Notes: a model not told the origin generated them from the letters alone. Counted from the first letter of the stretch, positions 36,533 through 46,649 are shown. The stretch: DNA of 64,000 nt from Sphingobacterium sp. B16(2022) (GCF_012030425.1 NZ_JAAUVN010000001.1:682001-746000); one strand, 5' to 3'. A program made the numbers and translations.

Positions 36533-37915
36533 TTAGTTTTCGTATCCAGGATTTTGTGTCAGCTTAGTATTGATCAGAATTTGAGCCTGAGGAATTGGAA
36601 AAAGCACATCTGTAGGTTGCCAATTTGATTTAACAGGCGAAAGAACCTCGTTAGCACGTTCAGTACGTTTAAGATCAAGCCAGCGATGACCATACTCTCC
36701 AAAAAATTCATGCAGACGCTCAGTTTCTATCGCGGTCAATAACTGTGTTTGGTTGCTGCCGTTATTGATACCTGTTAATCCGGCACGACTGCGTACAGCA
36801 TCAATATCAGCGCGTGCACCGCGTAGGTTATTGAGTCTGCTTCTGGCTTCAGCACGTATAAGATATTGTTCAGCCAAACGTAGTATGATATGATATTCTG
36901 CACCTGTTCCAGAAGCTACTTTATACTTAGTGATGGCATAGTAGTTCTTACCTGAAATGGTTTTAAGACTTGTCCAGTTCATTTTTCTTAAATCCGTTGT
37001 GGACGATGACTCGAAACTGTTGTATACTGCATCGGGAAGCGTATAACCAGGGACAGCAGTCGCTGCGGTAATGTAGTTTGCTCCGAAAGTTGTGACACCA
37101 GTCAGATTTCCCAGTTGAAGGATAACTTCGCTACTGGTGTTTTGGAAGTTTTTGTCTGGAGCAGGCATACCATAATCAGAAGACTGCAATACTTTGGTCG
37201 CATACAATTCGGCATTTTGATAGTCTTTTTGATACAAATATACTCTGGCTAATAAGGCGCTGGCGGCAGCTTTATTTGCACGTCCTCTTGGACTGGCAGT
37301 TGCATCATAGTTGGTCTGCATTTTACTCTCTGCATCTTTGAGGTCACTGACGATCTGATCATAGACTTGCTGTTTACCCGCCCTTGGTAGAGAAGCATCT
37401 TCAAATGCATAGAGGTCATTCCGCAATTGTAAAGGGACATCACCATATAGATTCACAAGATAGAAATAAGCATAAGCTCGAAAAAATTTAGCTTCACCTA
37501 TCAGCTGATCTTTTATAGTTGGCGTGAGGGAATTGGAAGCATCCAAACCTGAGATGGCATTATTGGTATTCTTGATCAATTGATAACAATTATACCACAG
37601 GTTAGCCACATTATTATTTGTATTTAAGATATTATTACTTGCGAACTCTGTTATACCAGCATCTGTCGCATTATATTGAAGGTCGTCTGCCGCGATTCCA
37701 GTAAAGAACGTGGTCGTACCAGACAAGTTGATATTTAATACTGTGCTGTACAATCCACGGATCACACTATTTGCTGATGCATCTGATGCAAACGCATCTC
37801 CAGTGATAACCTGAGTCGGTGGAGCGCCAAGATCTACAAATTTTTCGCAGGAACTAAATAAAAGTGCCCCATTGGTCAGTATAAGCGATATGATGGTTTT
37901 ATTGTTTAATTTCAT
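36533..37915 (-). CDS. SusD/RagB-like surface lipoprotein
   Basis: A 460-residue lipoprotein (LLFSSC, Cys about 23, followed by EKFVDLGAPPTQ). Typical SusD/RagB segments are GEAKFFRAYAYFYLVNLYGD, ASALLARVYLYQKDYQNAEL and EYGHRWLDLKRTERANEVL. It lies 11 bases behind its SusC partner. Because the operon ends with a TlpA protein and has no carbohydrate enzymes, the pair may import peptides or another non-glycan substrate. Confidence 0.92.
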   Translation of the reverse strand: MKLNNKTIISLILTNGALLFSSCEKFVDLGAPPTQVITGDAFASDASANSVIRGLYSTVLNINLSGTTTFFTGIAADDLQYNATDAGITEFASNNILNTNNNVANLWYNCYQLIKNTNNAISGLDASNSLTPTIKDQLIGEAKFFRAYAYFYLVNLYGDVPLQLRNDLYAFEDASLPRAGKQQVYDQIVSDLKDAESKMQTNYDATASPRGRANKAAASALLARVYLYQKDYQNAELYATKVLQSSDYGMPAPDKNFQNTSSEVILQLGNLTGVTTFGANYITAATAVPGYTLPDAVYNSFESSSTTDLRKMNWTSLKTISGKNYYAITKYKVASGTGAEYHIILRLAEQYLIRAEARSRLNNLRGARADIDAVRSRAGLTGINNGSNQTQLLTAIETERLHEFFGEYGHRWLDLKRTERANEVLSPVKSNWQPTDVLFPIPQAQILINTKLTQNPGYEN

Positions 37916-37926
37916 TGTTGTACGTT

Positions 37927-40900
37927 TTAAAATTGACAGTTAAATCCAAAGACAATTGTGCGCAATGGAGGTAGCACTTGTGAGATAGTTCCTGTACCTA
38001 AACCAGATGGACCGCCCTGAACTGTAGTTTCCGTATCCAGTACATACTTGTTTTTTGCCCAGGTAAACAGATTCTGGCCCTGCATAAATACACTACAATT
38101 GGACATTTTCAATCTTGAAGTCCATTTTTTTGGCAGGTTATAGGAAAGATTTATAGATCTCAATTTAATATAAGATGCATCCCCGTACACAGCATCAGAG
38201 CTACTGTATAGATTGTATGAATTATTTAAAGCAGTTCCTGCAGGTGTAGAAGTTGGTGATGACGGTGTGATCGCACCAGGAATATCTGTATTCGGATTTG
38301 TTGGAGACCATCTTCCAAGCCAGTATTCATTCTGGTTAACCATTGCTCCAGGTCTTGTATTTAAAATTTTGGTTACTCCAAATCTATGGTTAAACTGGAA
38401 AAATACGCCCAGCTCAAATCCTTTGTATGAAAACGTATTATTAAATCCACCATAAAATGGTGTTCCTAAGTCAGCAACATAACGGTCATCTCCATTGATA
38501 ACTCCATCACCATTCCGGTCTTCATAAGTTGCTCTGCCAGTTGTTTCATCTACCCCCTGATAATGATAAAGACGGGTCAGATTGAGTGGCTCTCCAACGA
38601 GAAAACTGCTTGCATAGAATGTATTTTCAATTCCTGGAAATTCCACTAATTTATTTTTATAGAATGTGAAGTTGGCCGATGTTTTCCATGTGAAATTTTC
38701 TGTAGCAATATTGGTGGTATTCAATTCCAATTCCAGACCCGTATTTTGAATAAGTGCAGGAAGATTAGCCTTATAACTGTTATACCCAACTTGAGTACTT
38801 AGAATAAGATCGGTAATCTGATCACCTGACCGGTTTCTAAAATAGTTACCCGTGAATAAGATGCGGTCTCTTAAGAAACCAAGATCCAGCGCAAATTCCA
38901 TCTTTTTGGTTGTTTCCCATTTGATATATTCATTAGGAAGTGTTCCAATGTTCATCGAAGGATTATTTAGATAGGCTGTAGCAGAGGAATAGAGTGGCAG
39001 ATACATATAGTTTGATATCTGATCATTCCCGGTTGTACCATAACTTGCTCTTAACTTCCCGAAACTTAGAAACGGAAGTTTGTCCTGCACAAAATCTTCT
39101 TTTCCAAATACCCAGCCAAGGCCTATCGCGCCGAAATTTCCAAACCTGTTTTTTGGGCCAAAACGTGAAGAACCATCCCTTCTGAATGTTCCATTAAATA
39201 AATACTTCTCATTCCAGTCGTAATTCACTTTTCCAAATACAGCATTATATTTATAATAAACAAGATTGTTGCTTGCAGTGAAAGTTCCTGCTGCACTGAG
39301 CGATCCTAAAAGTGCATCATTGCTATAATTAGATCCATTAGTTGTCTGTGAGCGGGAGGAATTCTGCTGGAAACTCGTACCGATTAATGCTGTTAATTTA
39401 CCTTGACCAATATTTTTGACGTAATCCAATGTGGGTTCGATAATCCAGTTCTCAGCTTTTGTATTAGAAAAAGCAGATGAGCCCAATGGATTCGTCAGGG
39501 TATTATTTAAGGATGAAATCGGTGTCTGGTTATTTTGGTTGAGCTGTGTTATGGTGTACCCGAAATTTGTTTTAACGGTCAGTCCAGGGATAATCTTATA
39601 ACTCAAGTTTGCATTTGAAATAAGGTTATTTGTAGTTCCTATGTATTTTCTGTTGAGCATAGCAATAGGATTGTTGATCCCTGCTGATGACGGTAGCCAA
39701 TAAAATCTGCCGTTGTCATCATAAATAGGGTAGTTGGGAGGCAGGTTGTACATGGAAGTAATATCCGAAGATGGCATATCCGAATTATCATTGGCATAAC
39801 TTACAGATAGTGCCGCATTAAACTTCTTGTCTGCAGACGTATGATCCAGGTTGAGACGAGAGGTAAACCTGCTATTTTTACTGTCTCCATAAAATACCGT
39901 GCTTTCGCGTCTGTATCCTGAATTAAAGAAAAAGCGTGTAGATTCATTTCCGCCGGACATATTCGCTTGTATATCGGTAATATGACCTTTATTGCCGATC
40001 AGCATTTTTTGCCAGTCTGTAGATTTATTCTGGTCCCACAACAAAAGGTCTGGAGCATTTGTTGCAGTTGGTACCGTACCATCATTAACAAAAGCTTCCT
40101 TTCTCAAGGATAGGTATTCTTCCAGATTCATCATCGGGATAAATCGATTAACTTCCGTAAATCCAGTGTTAAAATTAACACCGATGCGCGTGCGTCCCGA
40201 TGATCCTTTTTTTGTTGTGATCAATACGACACCATTGGCACCACGGCTACCATAAATTGCTGTGGCATCGGCATCCTTCAGTACATCTATACGTTCAATG
40301 TCAGAAGGGTTAATCATACTAAATGGACTTAGACCGCCAGAAGATCCAGAAATACCAAAAGAGTTTAGATTGTCGGTTGCAGGTTGACCGCCGTTAAAAT
40401 TAGTGAAAGGTACGCCATCAATAACGTACAGAGGAATAGATCCTGAGGTCGTTCCGCTTAATGAAGCCTGGTTTCTGATCTGTATCTGTACCGCACTTCC
40501 TGGTACACCGTTATTTTGGGCAATCAGTACACCTGACATTCTACCGGCTAATGCAGCCAGGGGATTACTTACAGGTTGAGATGCAATATCTTTAGCTGTT
40601 ATCGAAGCTACGGATCCCGTATTTAATCGACGTGTTGTTGTTCCATATCCGATCACGACAACTTCTTCTAAACTGCCTTCTTCAGGCTTCAACCGGATAG
40701 GAGTAGTGTTTGCAAGAAGCTGTTTGGCTGAGACCTCCACCTTCTGGTAACCCATGAAAGAAAATATGATGGTGATATCTTCATTGGGTATCCTCAATCC
40801 CCACTGTCCATTCACATCAGTAGCTGTACTTGTCTGTATATTCCGGTATGCCTCTTTTTGCCAATCTTTTATTATCACGGACACACCTGCTAACGGAGAG

Positions 40901-41277
40901 CCATTTTCATTAAGTACTTGTCCGGCCAAATGTAGCTGACTTTGTTTCTTTTCTTTTATGGCTATTATATTATTATCCAGCAGTTCCCAGGTCAGATTAC
41001 TTCCTGAAAGAGATTTTGAGAGCACGTCCTTGATACTGATTTTGTCAGCTATAATATTTACTGTTGAATTGGGAAGTATAGCCTTGCTGAAGAACATTTT
41101 GTATTTACTGTTTTCATTTATTGTCTGAAACACGTCTTCCAGTTTGCCAGACTTTATGGATACATCAATTTTTTCAGTTTGTGAATAGGCAAAACTCTGC
41201 ACATGCACTGTGCTGAGACAAACCAGAAGCAGTGCCAATCTGGATTCTTTTTTAAATTTAGGTACTGTTTTGTTCAT
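37927..41277 (-). CDS. SusC/RagA-like TonB-dependent transporter with STN domain
   Basis: A 1116-residue outer-membrane transporter. After the signal peptide there is an STN domain (about 40-110, LEDVFQTINENSKYKMFF), which in this family contacts a FecR-type anti-sigma factor. Then follow a carboxypeptidase-regulatory-like domain (LAGQVLNENGSPLAGVSVII), the segment LEEVVVIGYGTTTRR, a plug (IYGSRGANGVVLITTKKG) and the barrel, ending in IVFGFNCQF. It is controlled by the sigma/FecR pair upstream in the same direction. The ligand is unknown. Confidence 0.95.
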   Translation of the reverse strand: MNKTVPKFKKESRLALLLVCLSTVHVQSFAYSQTEKIDVSIKSGKLEDVFQTINENSKYKMFFSKAILPNSTVNIIADKISIKDVLSKSLSGSNLTWELLDNNIIAIKEKKQSQLHLAGQVLNENGSPLAGVSVIIKDWQKEAYRNIQTSTATDVNGQWGLRIPNEDITIIFSFMGYQKVEVSAKQLLANTTPIRLKPEEGSLEEVVVIGYGTTTRRLNTGSVASITAKDIASQPVSNPLAALAGRMSGVLIAQNNGVPGSAVQIQIRNQASLSGTTSGSIPLYVIDGVPFTNFNGGQPATDNLNSFGISGSSGGLSPFSMINPSDIERIDVLKDADATAIYGSRGANGVVLITTKKGSSGRTRIGVNFNTGFTEVNRFIPMMNLEEYLSLRKEAFVNDGTVPTATNAPDLLLWDQNKSTDWQKMLIGNKGHITDIQANMSGGNESTRFFFNSGYRRESTVFYGDSKNSRFTSRLNLDHTSADKKFNAALSVSYANDNSDMPSSDITSMYNLPPNYPIYDDNGRFYWLPSSAGINNPIAMLNRKYIGTTNNLISNANLSYKIIPGLTVKTNFGYTITQLNQNNQTPISSLNNTLTNPLGSSAFSNTKAENWIIEPTLDYVKNIGQGKLTALIGTSFQQNSSRSQTTNGSNYSNDALLGSLSAAGTFTASNNLVYYKYNAVFGKVNYDWNEKYLFNGTFRRDGSSRFGPKNRFGNFGAIGLGWVFGKEDFVQDKLPFLSFGKLRASYGTTGNDQISNYMYLPLYSSATAYLNNPSMNIGTLPNEYIKWETTKKMEFALDLGFLRDRILFTGNYFRNRSGDQITDLILSTQVGYNSYKANLPALIQNTGLELELNTTNIATENFTWKTSANFTFYKNKLVEFPGIENTFYASSFLVGEPLNLTRLYHYQGVDETTGRATYEDRNGDGVINGDDRYVADLGTPFYGGFNNTFSYKGFELGVFFQFNHRFGVTKILNTRPGAMVNQNEYWLGRWSPTNPNTDIPGAITPSSPTSTPAGTALNNSYNLYSSSDAVYGDASYIKLRSINLSYNLPKKWTSRLKMSNCSVFMQGQNLFTWAKNKYVLDTETTVQGGPSGLGTGTISQVLPPLRTIVFGFNCQF

Positions 41278-41301
41278 ATGAGTTATGTAGGTTAGTTTGT
41301 T

Positions 41302-42324
41302 TTAAAATAGCTGTATTTGATTGTTACCTGTCTTTTTGATCTGGAAGTAATTGACCGTCTGCAGTGCTTTTAAGATATTGTCTAAATCTTCATTTTCAAA
41401 TGTTGCAGAGAAGCGCTTAGTTGCGATTTTACTACTTAAGATCTGTATCTCCACACCATACATACGTTCTAATTTTATAACAATATCTGCCAATCTTTCA
41501 TCACGGATGGTCATCCGTTTAAGCATCCATTCTGTTTCGAGTGCAGTACCGTCTTGATTTGAGACAACTAAAGGCTGGACTGAAACTGTGGCATTTTGCA
41601 GAGAAACAACTTTTGGATTGGTAGATTGTGCATTGTTATGGATAACCGCATTAGACAGCACAAACTTTTCATTCGGGTTCAAGATAAATTTTTTATCCGT
41701 ATGGCCAGTTTTCCATATCGAAACTTTTCCCCGTATTAAAGCAGTTTCTGCATTTCTTTCATTTTCATAGTCACGAACATTAAAAGCAGTTCCCAGGACG
41801 CTGATTTCCATTCTAGGAGTATGGATGATAAAAGGTTTTTTTGGATTTTTAGCGACATCGAAAAATGCTTCACCGATTAAAATCACTTCACGTTTAGAAG
41901 AGTCTTTAAAAGAATTAGGATAAATAATTCTACTGGATGCATTTAGCGTAATTTTTGTTCCATCTTCTAAGGTAATATGGCGCTGTTGTCCACTTGCTAA
42001 GTTGATTTCTATATTTTTTAAGCTACTGTTTTTGTACAGATATTGATATGCAATAGAAATACAGAAAAGTGCTACAGTCGCGGCAATAGCAAGTTTAATC
42101 ATACCGATTTTTCGGATGGGTGTTGGAGAAATTTTGTTTACGACATTTTCCTGGATTCTTCTTTTTATTTCATTCTGTTTTTCATGATCAAGTTGATCCA
42201 AGATATCTGGGCGTGACGAAAAACTTTCAAAAAAATTTTCGACAATTTCCGCTTCCTCTTTGTTGCATTTACCTTTTAAGTATTTATCTATAAGATTTTG
42301 AAGCCTTGGGTTATGATGTTCCAT
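41302..42324 (-). CDS. FecR-like anti-sigma factor
   Basis: A 340-residue inner-membrane regulator. The N-terminal 80 residues are cytoplasmic and bind the ECF sigma factor; one membrane helix follows (MIKLAIAATVALFCISIAYQ, about 93-112); then the periplasmic FecR domain (ITLEDGTKITLNASSRIIYP and EAFFDVAKNPKKPFIIHTP) and the C-terminal DUF4974 part. It lies between the sigma factor gene and the STN-bearing SusC gene, the usual order for transport-linked signalling in Bacteroidota. Confidence 0.93.
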   Translation of the reverse strand: MEHHNPRLQNLIDKYLKGKCNKEEAEIVENFFESFSSRPDILDQLDHEKQNEIKRRIQENVVNKISPTPIRKIGMIKLAIAATVALFCISIAYQYLYKNSSLKNIEINLASGQQRHITLEDGTKITLNASSRIIYPNSFKDSSKREVILIGEAFFDVAKNPKKPFIIHTPRMEISVLGTAFNVRDYENERNAETALIRGKVSIWKTGHTDKKFILNPNEKFVLSNAVIHNNAQSTNPKVVSLQNATVSVQPLVVSNQDGTALETEWMLKRMTIRDERLADIVIKLERMYGVEIQILSSKIATKRFSATFENEDLDNILKALQTVNYFQIKKTGNNQIQLF

Positions 42325-42414
42325 TTTTGATTAGTACAGTATTTATATATACAGTGTACTTAAATCGGAATATCGTACTAGTCTAAAAGTGATTTATTTG
42401 CAACTTGCTTGAAA

Positions 42415-43017
42415 TCAATGAAATAAAGTTAGTATAAAAACTAAAAAATGTTGAATGATTAATTTTCTTAGCTTAGCAATGGAGATACCTAAATGGTTTT
42501 GTATTGTATTTTGTGAGCTTTCAGTCATTTCGCTTATTTCTTTTGTAGAAAATTCATCGAGATATCTCATTTTAAAAATTTCTTTTCTTTTCTGTGGCAA
42601 ATGGGCAATCCATTCTTCTATTAGAGATTTTAAATCTTTTTCAGCATATTGATCATATTCTGAAATCTCATGTTTCTGCATTAACGATAGATTTTCTTCG
42701 AGCATTGATTTTGTTCTTCTGTTTTTCTTGTAAACTTCAAAAACTTTGAACTTCATACAGGTACGCAGATAGGCTTCAAGATTCTGGATATCTCTCACCG
42801 CTCTCTGCTGCCAAAGATCTATAAATACATCTTGCACCACTTCCTCACAAAGAGCCATATTATTAAGTCGTTTAAAGGACTCATTCACTAGAACGGACCA
42901 GTATCGCTCATAGATAACGTTGAAAGCATCCAGATCGCCCAATTTTAGACGCTCTAGTAAACTCTCGTTACTATGCCATACATGTTCGTTTTTCATTATG
43001 ATATTAGTGTGAATCAC
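42415..43017 (-). CDS. ECF-type RNA polymerase sigma factor
   Basis: A 200-residue sigma-70 family factor of the FecI-like group. Region 2 is visible (DAFNVIYERYWSVLVNESFK and CEEVVQDVFIDLWQQR) and region 4 (LPQKRKEIFKMRYLDEFSTK, then a helix-turn-helix EMTESSQNTIQNHLGI). It starts the operon with FecR, SusC, SusD and TlpA. A start at the second Met (residue 8, MKNEHVW) is possible. The 476-base gap 43018-43493 to the next gene holds its promoter; nothing else was found there. Confidence 0.92.
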   Translation of the reverse strand: MIHTNIIMKNEHVWHSNESLLERLKLGDLDAFNVIYERYWSVLVNESFKRLNNMALCEEVVQDVFIDLWQQRAVRDIQNLEAYLRTCMKFKVFEVYKKNRRTKSMLEENLSLMQKHEISEYDQYAEKDLKSLIEEWIAHLPQKRKEIFKMRYLDEFSTKEISEMTESSQNTIQNHLGISIAKLRKLIIQHFLVFILTLFH

Positions 43018-43493
43018 TTGGTTTTGGTTTCCAAATGTTTAAGTAATATTGTATTTTTTTTCAATTATAATAATATTTATGGCTTATGACAACTTTTTTG
43101 TTAATTTTATTCATATATCCTTTATGAAAAAACGTATGCGGTCTGTATGGGTGATAATATTTGCATGAGTTGAGGAGTCCATAATTTCTTGAATAAGAAT
43201 TTTATACATGATTTATGCTGTTAATAATCAATTGGTTTATAGTCGAAGTTAACATTTGTTTATGAAGAAAGCGTAACAGTGTTTTACTTTCGAATATATT
43301 ATTGTACATAAATTTTTCACGACTGTTATGCTGAAATTTTTATTGCATAATACCAGTTTTTCAAAATTTATTATTGTTTTATATTAAATAATCGTTTTAT
43401 GATTTAAGAAAGGAATTCTTATGTGAATAAAATGCTGAAATATTCATCATTAATCAACATATTTAATAAGGGATAATAAAGCGTCTATTTAAA

Positions 43494-44264
43494 ATGGGTA
43501 CATTTGATTTTTTGAAACGATGGAATAGCAAACCTTCAATAAAGAAGAGATTAAGAAAACTGCTTAATTCCTTTAATGAATCATTTGCTGATAAGCAATA
43601 TTTTCAACAAAGTGTAGAATACAACCATCAGGAGGAGTGGGAGCTTACAATTGAAAGTCTGATAGAGTTAGGTATTAACGGAACCGTACAGTTCACTAAA
43701 GAAGTGTGGGTTGAACTATATCAGCTGGCTAACGAAATAGGGCTAGATGAAAGCGCAAACTATTGCCGAAAACAAATTGACCTGATAGCATCTGAAATTT
43801 GTGAAATAGACGAGGTTGATGAATTAGGATTTACTAAGTCTGAATTGGAAGAGTATGACAAGCACGTCAGGTTTTACTATACCAATATCGTCAATTCGCT
43901 TATTCTGTTCACTTATAAATCTAGAGAACTGGAACTTATGGCATCTCCAATTTACGACCCAATGACAGAGCTTTATGAGGAATTGGAATATGCGTATACA
44001 CCGGTGTGCTTCGAAACGGTATTTAGAAATAACCTAATACCAATCATATACAAACAAGAACTACTGACGTTCAAAACTAAGGTCGATCAAATGCCAAGTG
44101 AGATATGGGATTGGGAATATTTGGAAGAACATCCGAGCTGGATAAACATAAGAACTGATGCTGAAGAAATATTAAAGAAAATGGGAATAACGCACCGCGT
44201 ATATGATTATTCATTCACCAATATAATATCATCAAGTGGAGAAGTGATCAAAAAGAAAGAATAG
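43494..44264 (+). CDS. Hypothetical cytoplasmic protein, immunity-like
   Basis: Not recognised with certainty. The 256-residue protein has no signal or membrane segment, is acidic and mostly helical (HQEEWELTIESLIELGINGT, VWVELYQLANEIGLDESANY). Size, composition and lack of motifs are like those of immunity proteins in polymorphic toxin systems. Its neighbour on the opposite strand is a SUFU-domain protein, also a frequent immunity family. No toxin gene is nearby. The role is inference. Confidence 0.6.
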   Translation: MGTFDFLKRWNSKPSIKKRLRKLLNSFNESFADKQYFQQSVEYNHQEEWELTIESLIELGINGTVQFTKEVWVELYQLANEIGLDESANYCRKQIDLIASEICEIDEVDELGFTKSELEEYDKHVRFYYTNIVNSLILFTYKSRELELMASPIYDPMTELYEELEYAYTPVCFETVFRNNLIPIIYKQELLTFKTKVDQMPSEIWDWEYLEEHPSWINIRTDAEEILKKMGITHRVYDYSFTNIISSSGEVIKKKE

Positions 44265-44309
44265 TAATAAGATTTTGAACAATAATCTTGAATCAAAACA
44301 TGTTAATTT

Positions 44310-44870
44310 TTAAATTAAACTGGCTCTTTCAGGACTTAGATAATTTAATTCTTTTTCTTCAAAAATTGTCTCTAGAGCATCATATCCAAATTCAATTTTA
44401 AAATCCCGTTCAGCTTTTGTTATAGGAATATACCAAAAGCATTTGATGGTTTTATGATCTATATCTATTTGCTCAAAGTCAGGTTTTTCCAGATAAGGAA
44501 AAGATATAAAGCCATGGTCCCATAACGATTCCCCCAACCAAGGTTGTCCTAAATTAACTGTGTGATGTAAGTTCAATGGCGCATCGTTTCGATGGTAGCT
44601 TGCACAGTAGCAGAGAAGGTCTACAAGTAATGAATTCTTTTCAGCGGCATAAATGAATAACTCAATCAAGTTTTCATCCCACCTGTTTAATGACATTCCT
44701 ACTGTACAATAGGTGTACATATTATGAATCTGATTGGGAGGAAACTCTAATATGAAAAATTCAGGATCGAGTTTATTTATTGGTCCCTTATCAATTTTAT
44801 GCACAATTCCTGAAATACCAAAGTATTGTTCATAATGCCTCTTCAACTTATCTCTATAAACATTGATCAT
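44310..44870 (-). CDS. Suppressor-of-fused (SUFU) domain protein
   Basis: A 186-residue cytoplasmic protein covering one SUFU domain. Typical family features are the central MSLNRWDENLIELFIYA, the segment HHTVNLGQPWLGESLWDHGF, and the final WYIPITKAERDFKIEFGYDA with LNYLSPERASLI. In bacteria this domain is a common immunity protein against secreted nuclease or other toxins. It stands without a toxin partner directly before the NTF2-like copy 2, so it may be an orphan immunity gene. Confidence 0.8.
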   Translation of the reverse strand: MINVYRDKLKRHYEQYFGISGIVHKIDKGPINKLDPEFFILEFPPNQIHNMYTYCTVGMSLNRWDENLIELFIYAAEKNSLLVDLLCYCASYHRNDAPLNLHHTVNLGQPWLGESLWDHGFISFPYLEKPDFEQIDIDHKTIKCFWYIPITKAERDFKIEFGYDALETIFEEKELNYLSPERASLI

Positions 44871-44884
44871 ATTTTATAAAACAA

Positions 44885-45057
44885 TTTATGTGCTGAATTT
44901 AGCATTTTGAATCCATCTTCACAACTTCACCTATCTATTTCCCTCATTCACCGAGTTTTTAGTTTGTTTAGTCTAATTGCCATTGTGTAGGGACGATCTA
45001 CACCCTACTTTTGAATCAACAAATAAGATAAAACTAACAATATAACATAAAGACATT
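44885..45057 (+). promoter_or_regulatory. Leader and promoter of NTF2-like copy 2
   Basis: The -7 element TACTTTTG is at 45006-45013. The inverted repeat GTAGGG (44985-44990) and CCCTAC (45003-45008) is perfect here and overlaps the -7 element. Upstream bases from 44888 match the relic at 16981, which defines a subtype of the leader. Confidence 0.55.
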
Positions 45058-45507
45058 ATGAAAACTTTAGCAAAAACATTCGCAGCAGCAGCCTTGATCG
45101 CAGTATCTACTTTCACTATGGCAGCAGGCAAACCAGCAGGAGAGAACTCTAAAAAAGCAGTAGTCAACTTATCCACAGCAGATCTAGCCATTGATCATTA
45201 CGTTGCGGTTATGACAGAAGGACAATCGGCAGGAGTAGAGCAATTGTTTACGACAGACTTCAGCCAAAAAGTACAGGCAGTAGAAGATAAAACCAATAGC
45301 CGTTCTGAAGTTATTTCCTTCTTGAAAAAGCAAAAAGGAGAGCAGTTAAACTGTAAAACTAGCACCACCATCGTACAGGAATCTGCGGACTATATGATAG
45401 CAAAAGTAACGATGCAGTTTGAAGGATTTACTAAAACTGATCTAGTGACACTGGTAAATGACGAAGGTAACTGGAAAGTATCCCAATCGATCAATTCTTA
45501 TAAGTAA
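45058..45507 (+). CDS. Secreted NTF2-like protein, copy 2
   Basis: 149 residues, the same signal peptide and NTF2-like domain as copy 1; it differs mainly just after the signal peptide (KPAGENSKKAVV in place of KPEVANPKKAVV). The coding part after codon 45 and the spacer to the Rpn gene are almost base-identical with copy 1, which indicates recent duplication or gene conversion. It has its own terminator and is followed by Rpn copy B. Confidence 0.85.
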   Translation: MKTLAKTFAAAALIAVSTFTMAAGKPAGENSKKAVVNLSTADLAIDHYVAVMTEGQSAGVEQLFTTDFSQKVQAVEDKTNSRSEVISFLKKQKGEQLNCKTSTTIVQESADYMIAKVTMQFEGFTKTDLVTLVNDEGNWKVSQSINSYK

Positions 45508-45530
45508 TCAAGTTTAATCATATAATAACT

Positions 45531-45562
45531 AGAAGCCACGTCGTAAGATGTGGCTTTTTTTT
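45531..45562 (+). terminator. Terminator of NTF2-like copy 2
   Basis: GAAGCCAC and GTGGCTTT pair around the loop-side bases GTCGTAAGAT, with eight T residues following. Same element as after copy 1. Confidence 0.8.
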
Positions 45563-45725
45563 GTGTCCGGAAAGCAAGACTAGGTTAACAAGTTGATGCT
45601 TTTGTTGCCAGCTAGCCGACAACAAACGACTACTGTCGACTACAAACGTTTAATAACCGGCTAATAATTTTAGTTTTTCTGATGTTTGCTTAGCAACATT
45701 AATTATTTAAGTAAAGCATATTATT

Positions 45726-46628
45726 ATGAAAAAGACAAAAAGTAACATGGGCAAGTATGTTGGTTTTAGTGGCGACTGGAGCTTTAAATTTTATTTTGGA
45801 AGAGAAGAAAATAAGCCGATTTTAATTGGATTTTTAAATGGACTCTTTAAGGGAGAGAAAGTTATTCAAGATCTTCATTATCGGCCAGTGGAGCAGGGGG
45901 GCGATGTTGAAAATGATCGGAAGGTCATTTTCGATCTCTATTGTACCGGTATTGATGGTGAGCATTTCATTATAGAGATGCAACAGCTTTATCAAGATTT
46001 TTTTAAAGACCGGACCGTTTTTTATACATCCAGGCTTATCAATAAACTTATACCCAAGGGCTATAAGGGAAATACATACGAACTTCCCGAAGTATATTTT
46101 ATCGGTATCTTAGAGTTTGAGTTAGGAGAAACTGAACGCGGTAAGTATTTTTACGATGTTGCCCTTTGCGATAAGCAGAGTAATCTTGTTTTTTATGAAA
46201 AGCTTGGTTACAAGCTCTTAGTATTACCAAATTTTAATAAGAATGAGGCTGATATAAAGACAGATATGGATATGTGGCTATATCTATTGAAAAACATGAG
46301 CAAACTTGATAAAATACCGGATTTTTTGGATAAGCGGGTATTTGGTCTTATCTTTGACATAGGCGAAGTCGCAAAATTAACACCGGAGGATAAGATGGCA
46401 TACGAAGCAAGTTTAAAACATAAGCGCGATGCAGAGAATACCTATTCTACTGCTCAGCGTATTGGACATGATCGAGGTTTAAAAGAAGGTTTAAAAGAAG
46501 GTATTGCCCAAGGCGAACACAAAAAAGCCATTGAGACAGCTTTGAATTTGAAAGAGATGGGTTTGTCTACTCAACAGATTGCCAAAGCTACAGGCCTTAC
46601 CATCGACGAGATTGAAAAGCTGAAATAA
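45726..46628 (+). CDS. Rpn-family PD-(D/E)XK nuclease, copy B
   Basis: A 300-residue relative of copy A with a divergent nuclease part (YVGFSGDWSFKFYFGREENK at the start). Catalytic motifs are Asp70 (VIFDLYC) and Glu84-Met-Gln86 (IIEMQQ). The C-terminal region has glycine-spaced coil repeats (GLKEGLKEGIAQGEHKKAIE) and ends in the shared ATGLTIDEIEKLK. An in-frame ATG at 46395 stands five bases behind GGAGG at the same place as the internal start of copy A. The 160-base spacer upstream is nearly identical to that before copy A although the coding regions differ, so the nuclease domain was exchanged. Confidence 0.88.
   Translation: MKKTKSNMGKYVGFSGDWSFKFYFGREENKPILIGFLNGLFKGEKVIQDLHYRPVEQGGDVENDRKVIFDLYCTGIDGEHFIIEMQQLYQDFFKDRTVFYTSRLINKLIPKGYKGNTYELPEVYFIGILEFELGETERGKYFYDVALCDKQSNLVFYEKLGYKLLVLPNFNKNEADIKTDMDMWLYLLKNMSKLDKIPDFLDKRVFGLIFDIGEVAKLTPEDKMAYEASLKHKRDAENTYSTAQRIGHDRGLKEGLKEGIAQGEHKKAIETALNLKEMGLSTQQIAKATGLTIDEIEKLK
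46385..46628 (+). other. Predicted internal start: small RpnS-like product, copy B
   Basis: GGAGG at 46385-46389 precedes an in-frame ATG at 46395 by five bases and would give a 77-residue C-terminal product. See copy A for the reasoning. Confidence 0.5.
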
Positions 46629-46649
46629 ATCAAATAGATCTTATAAAAT

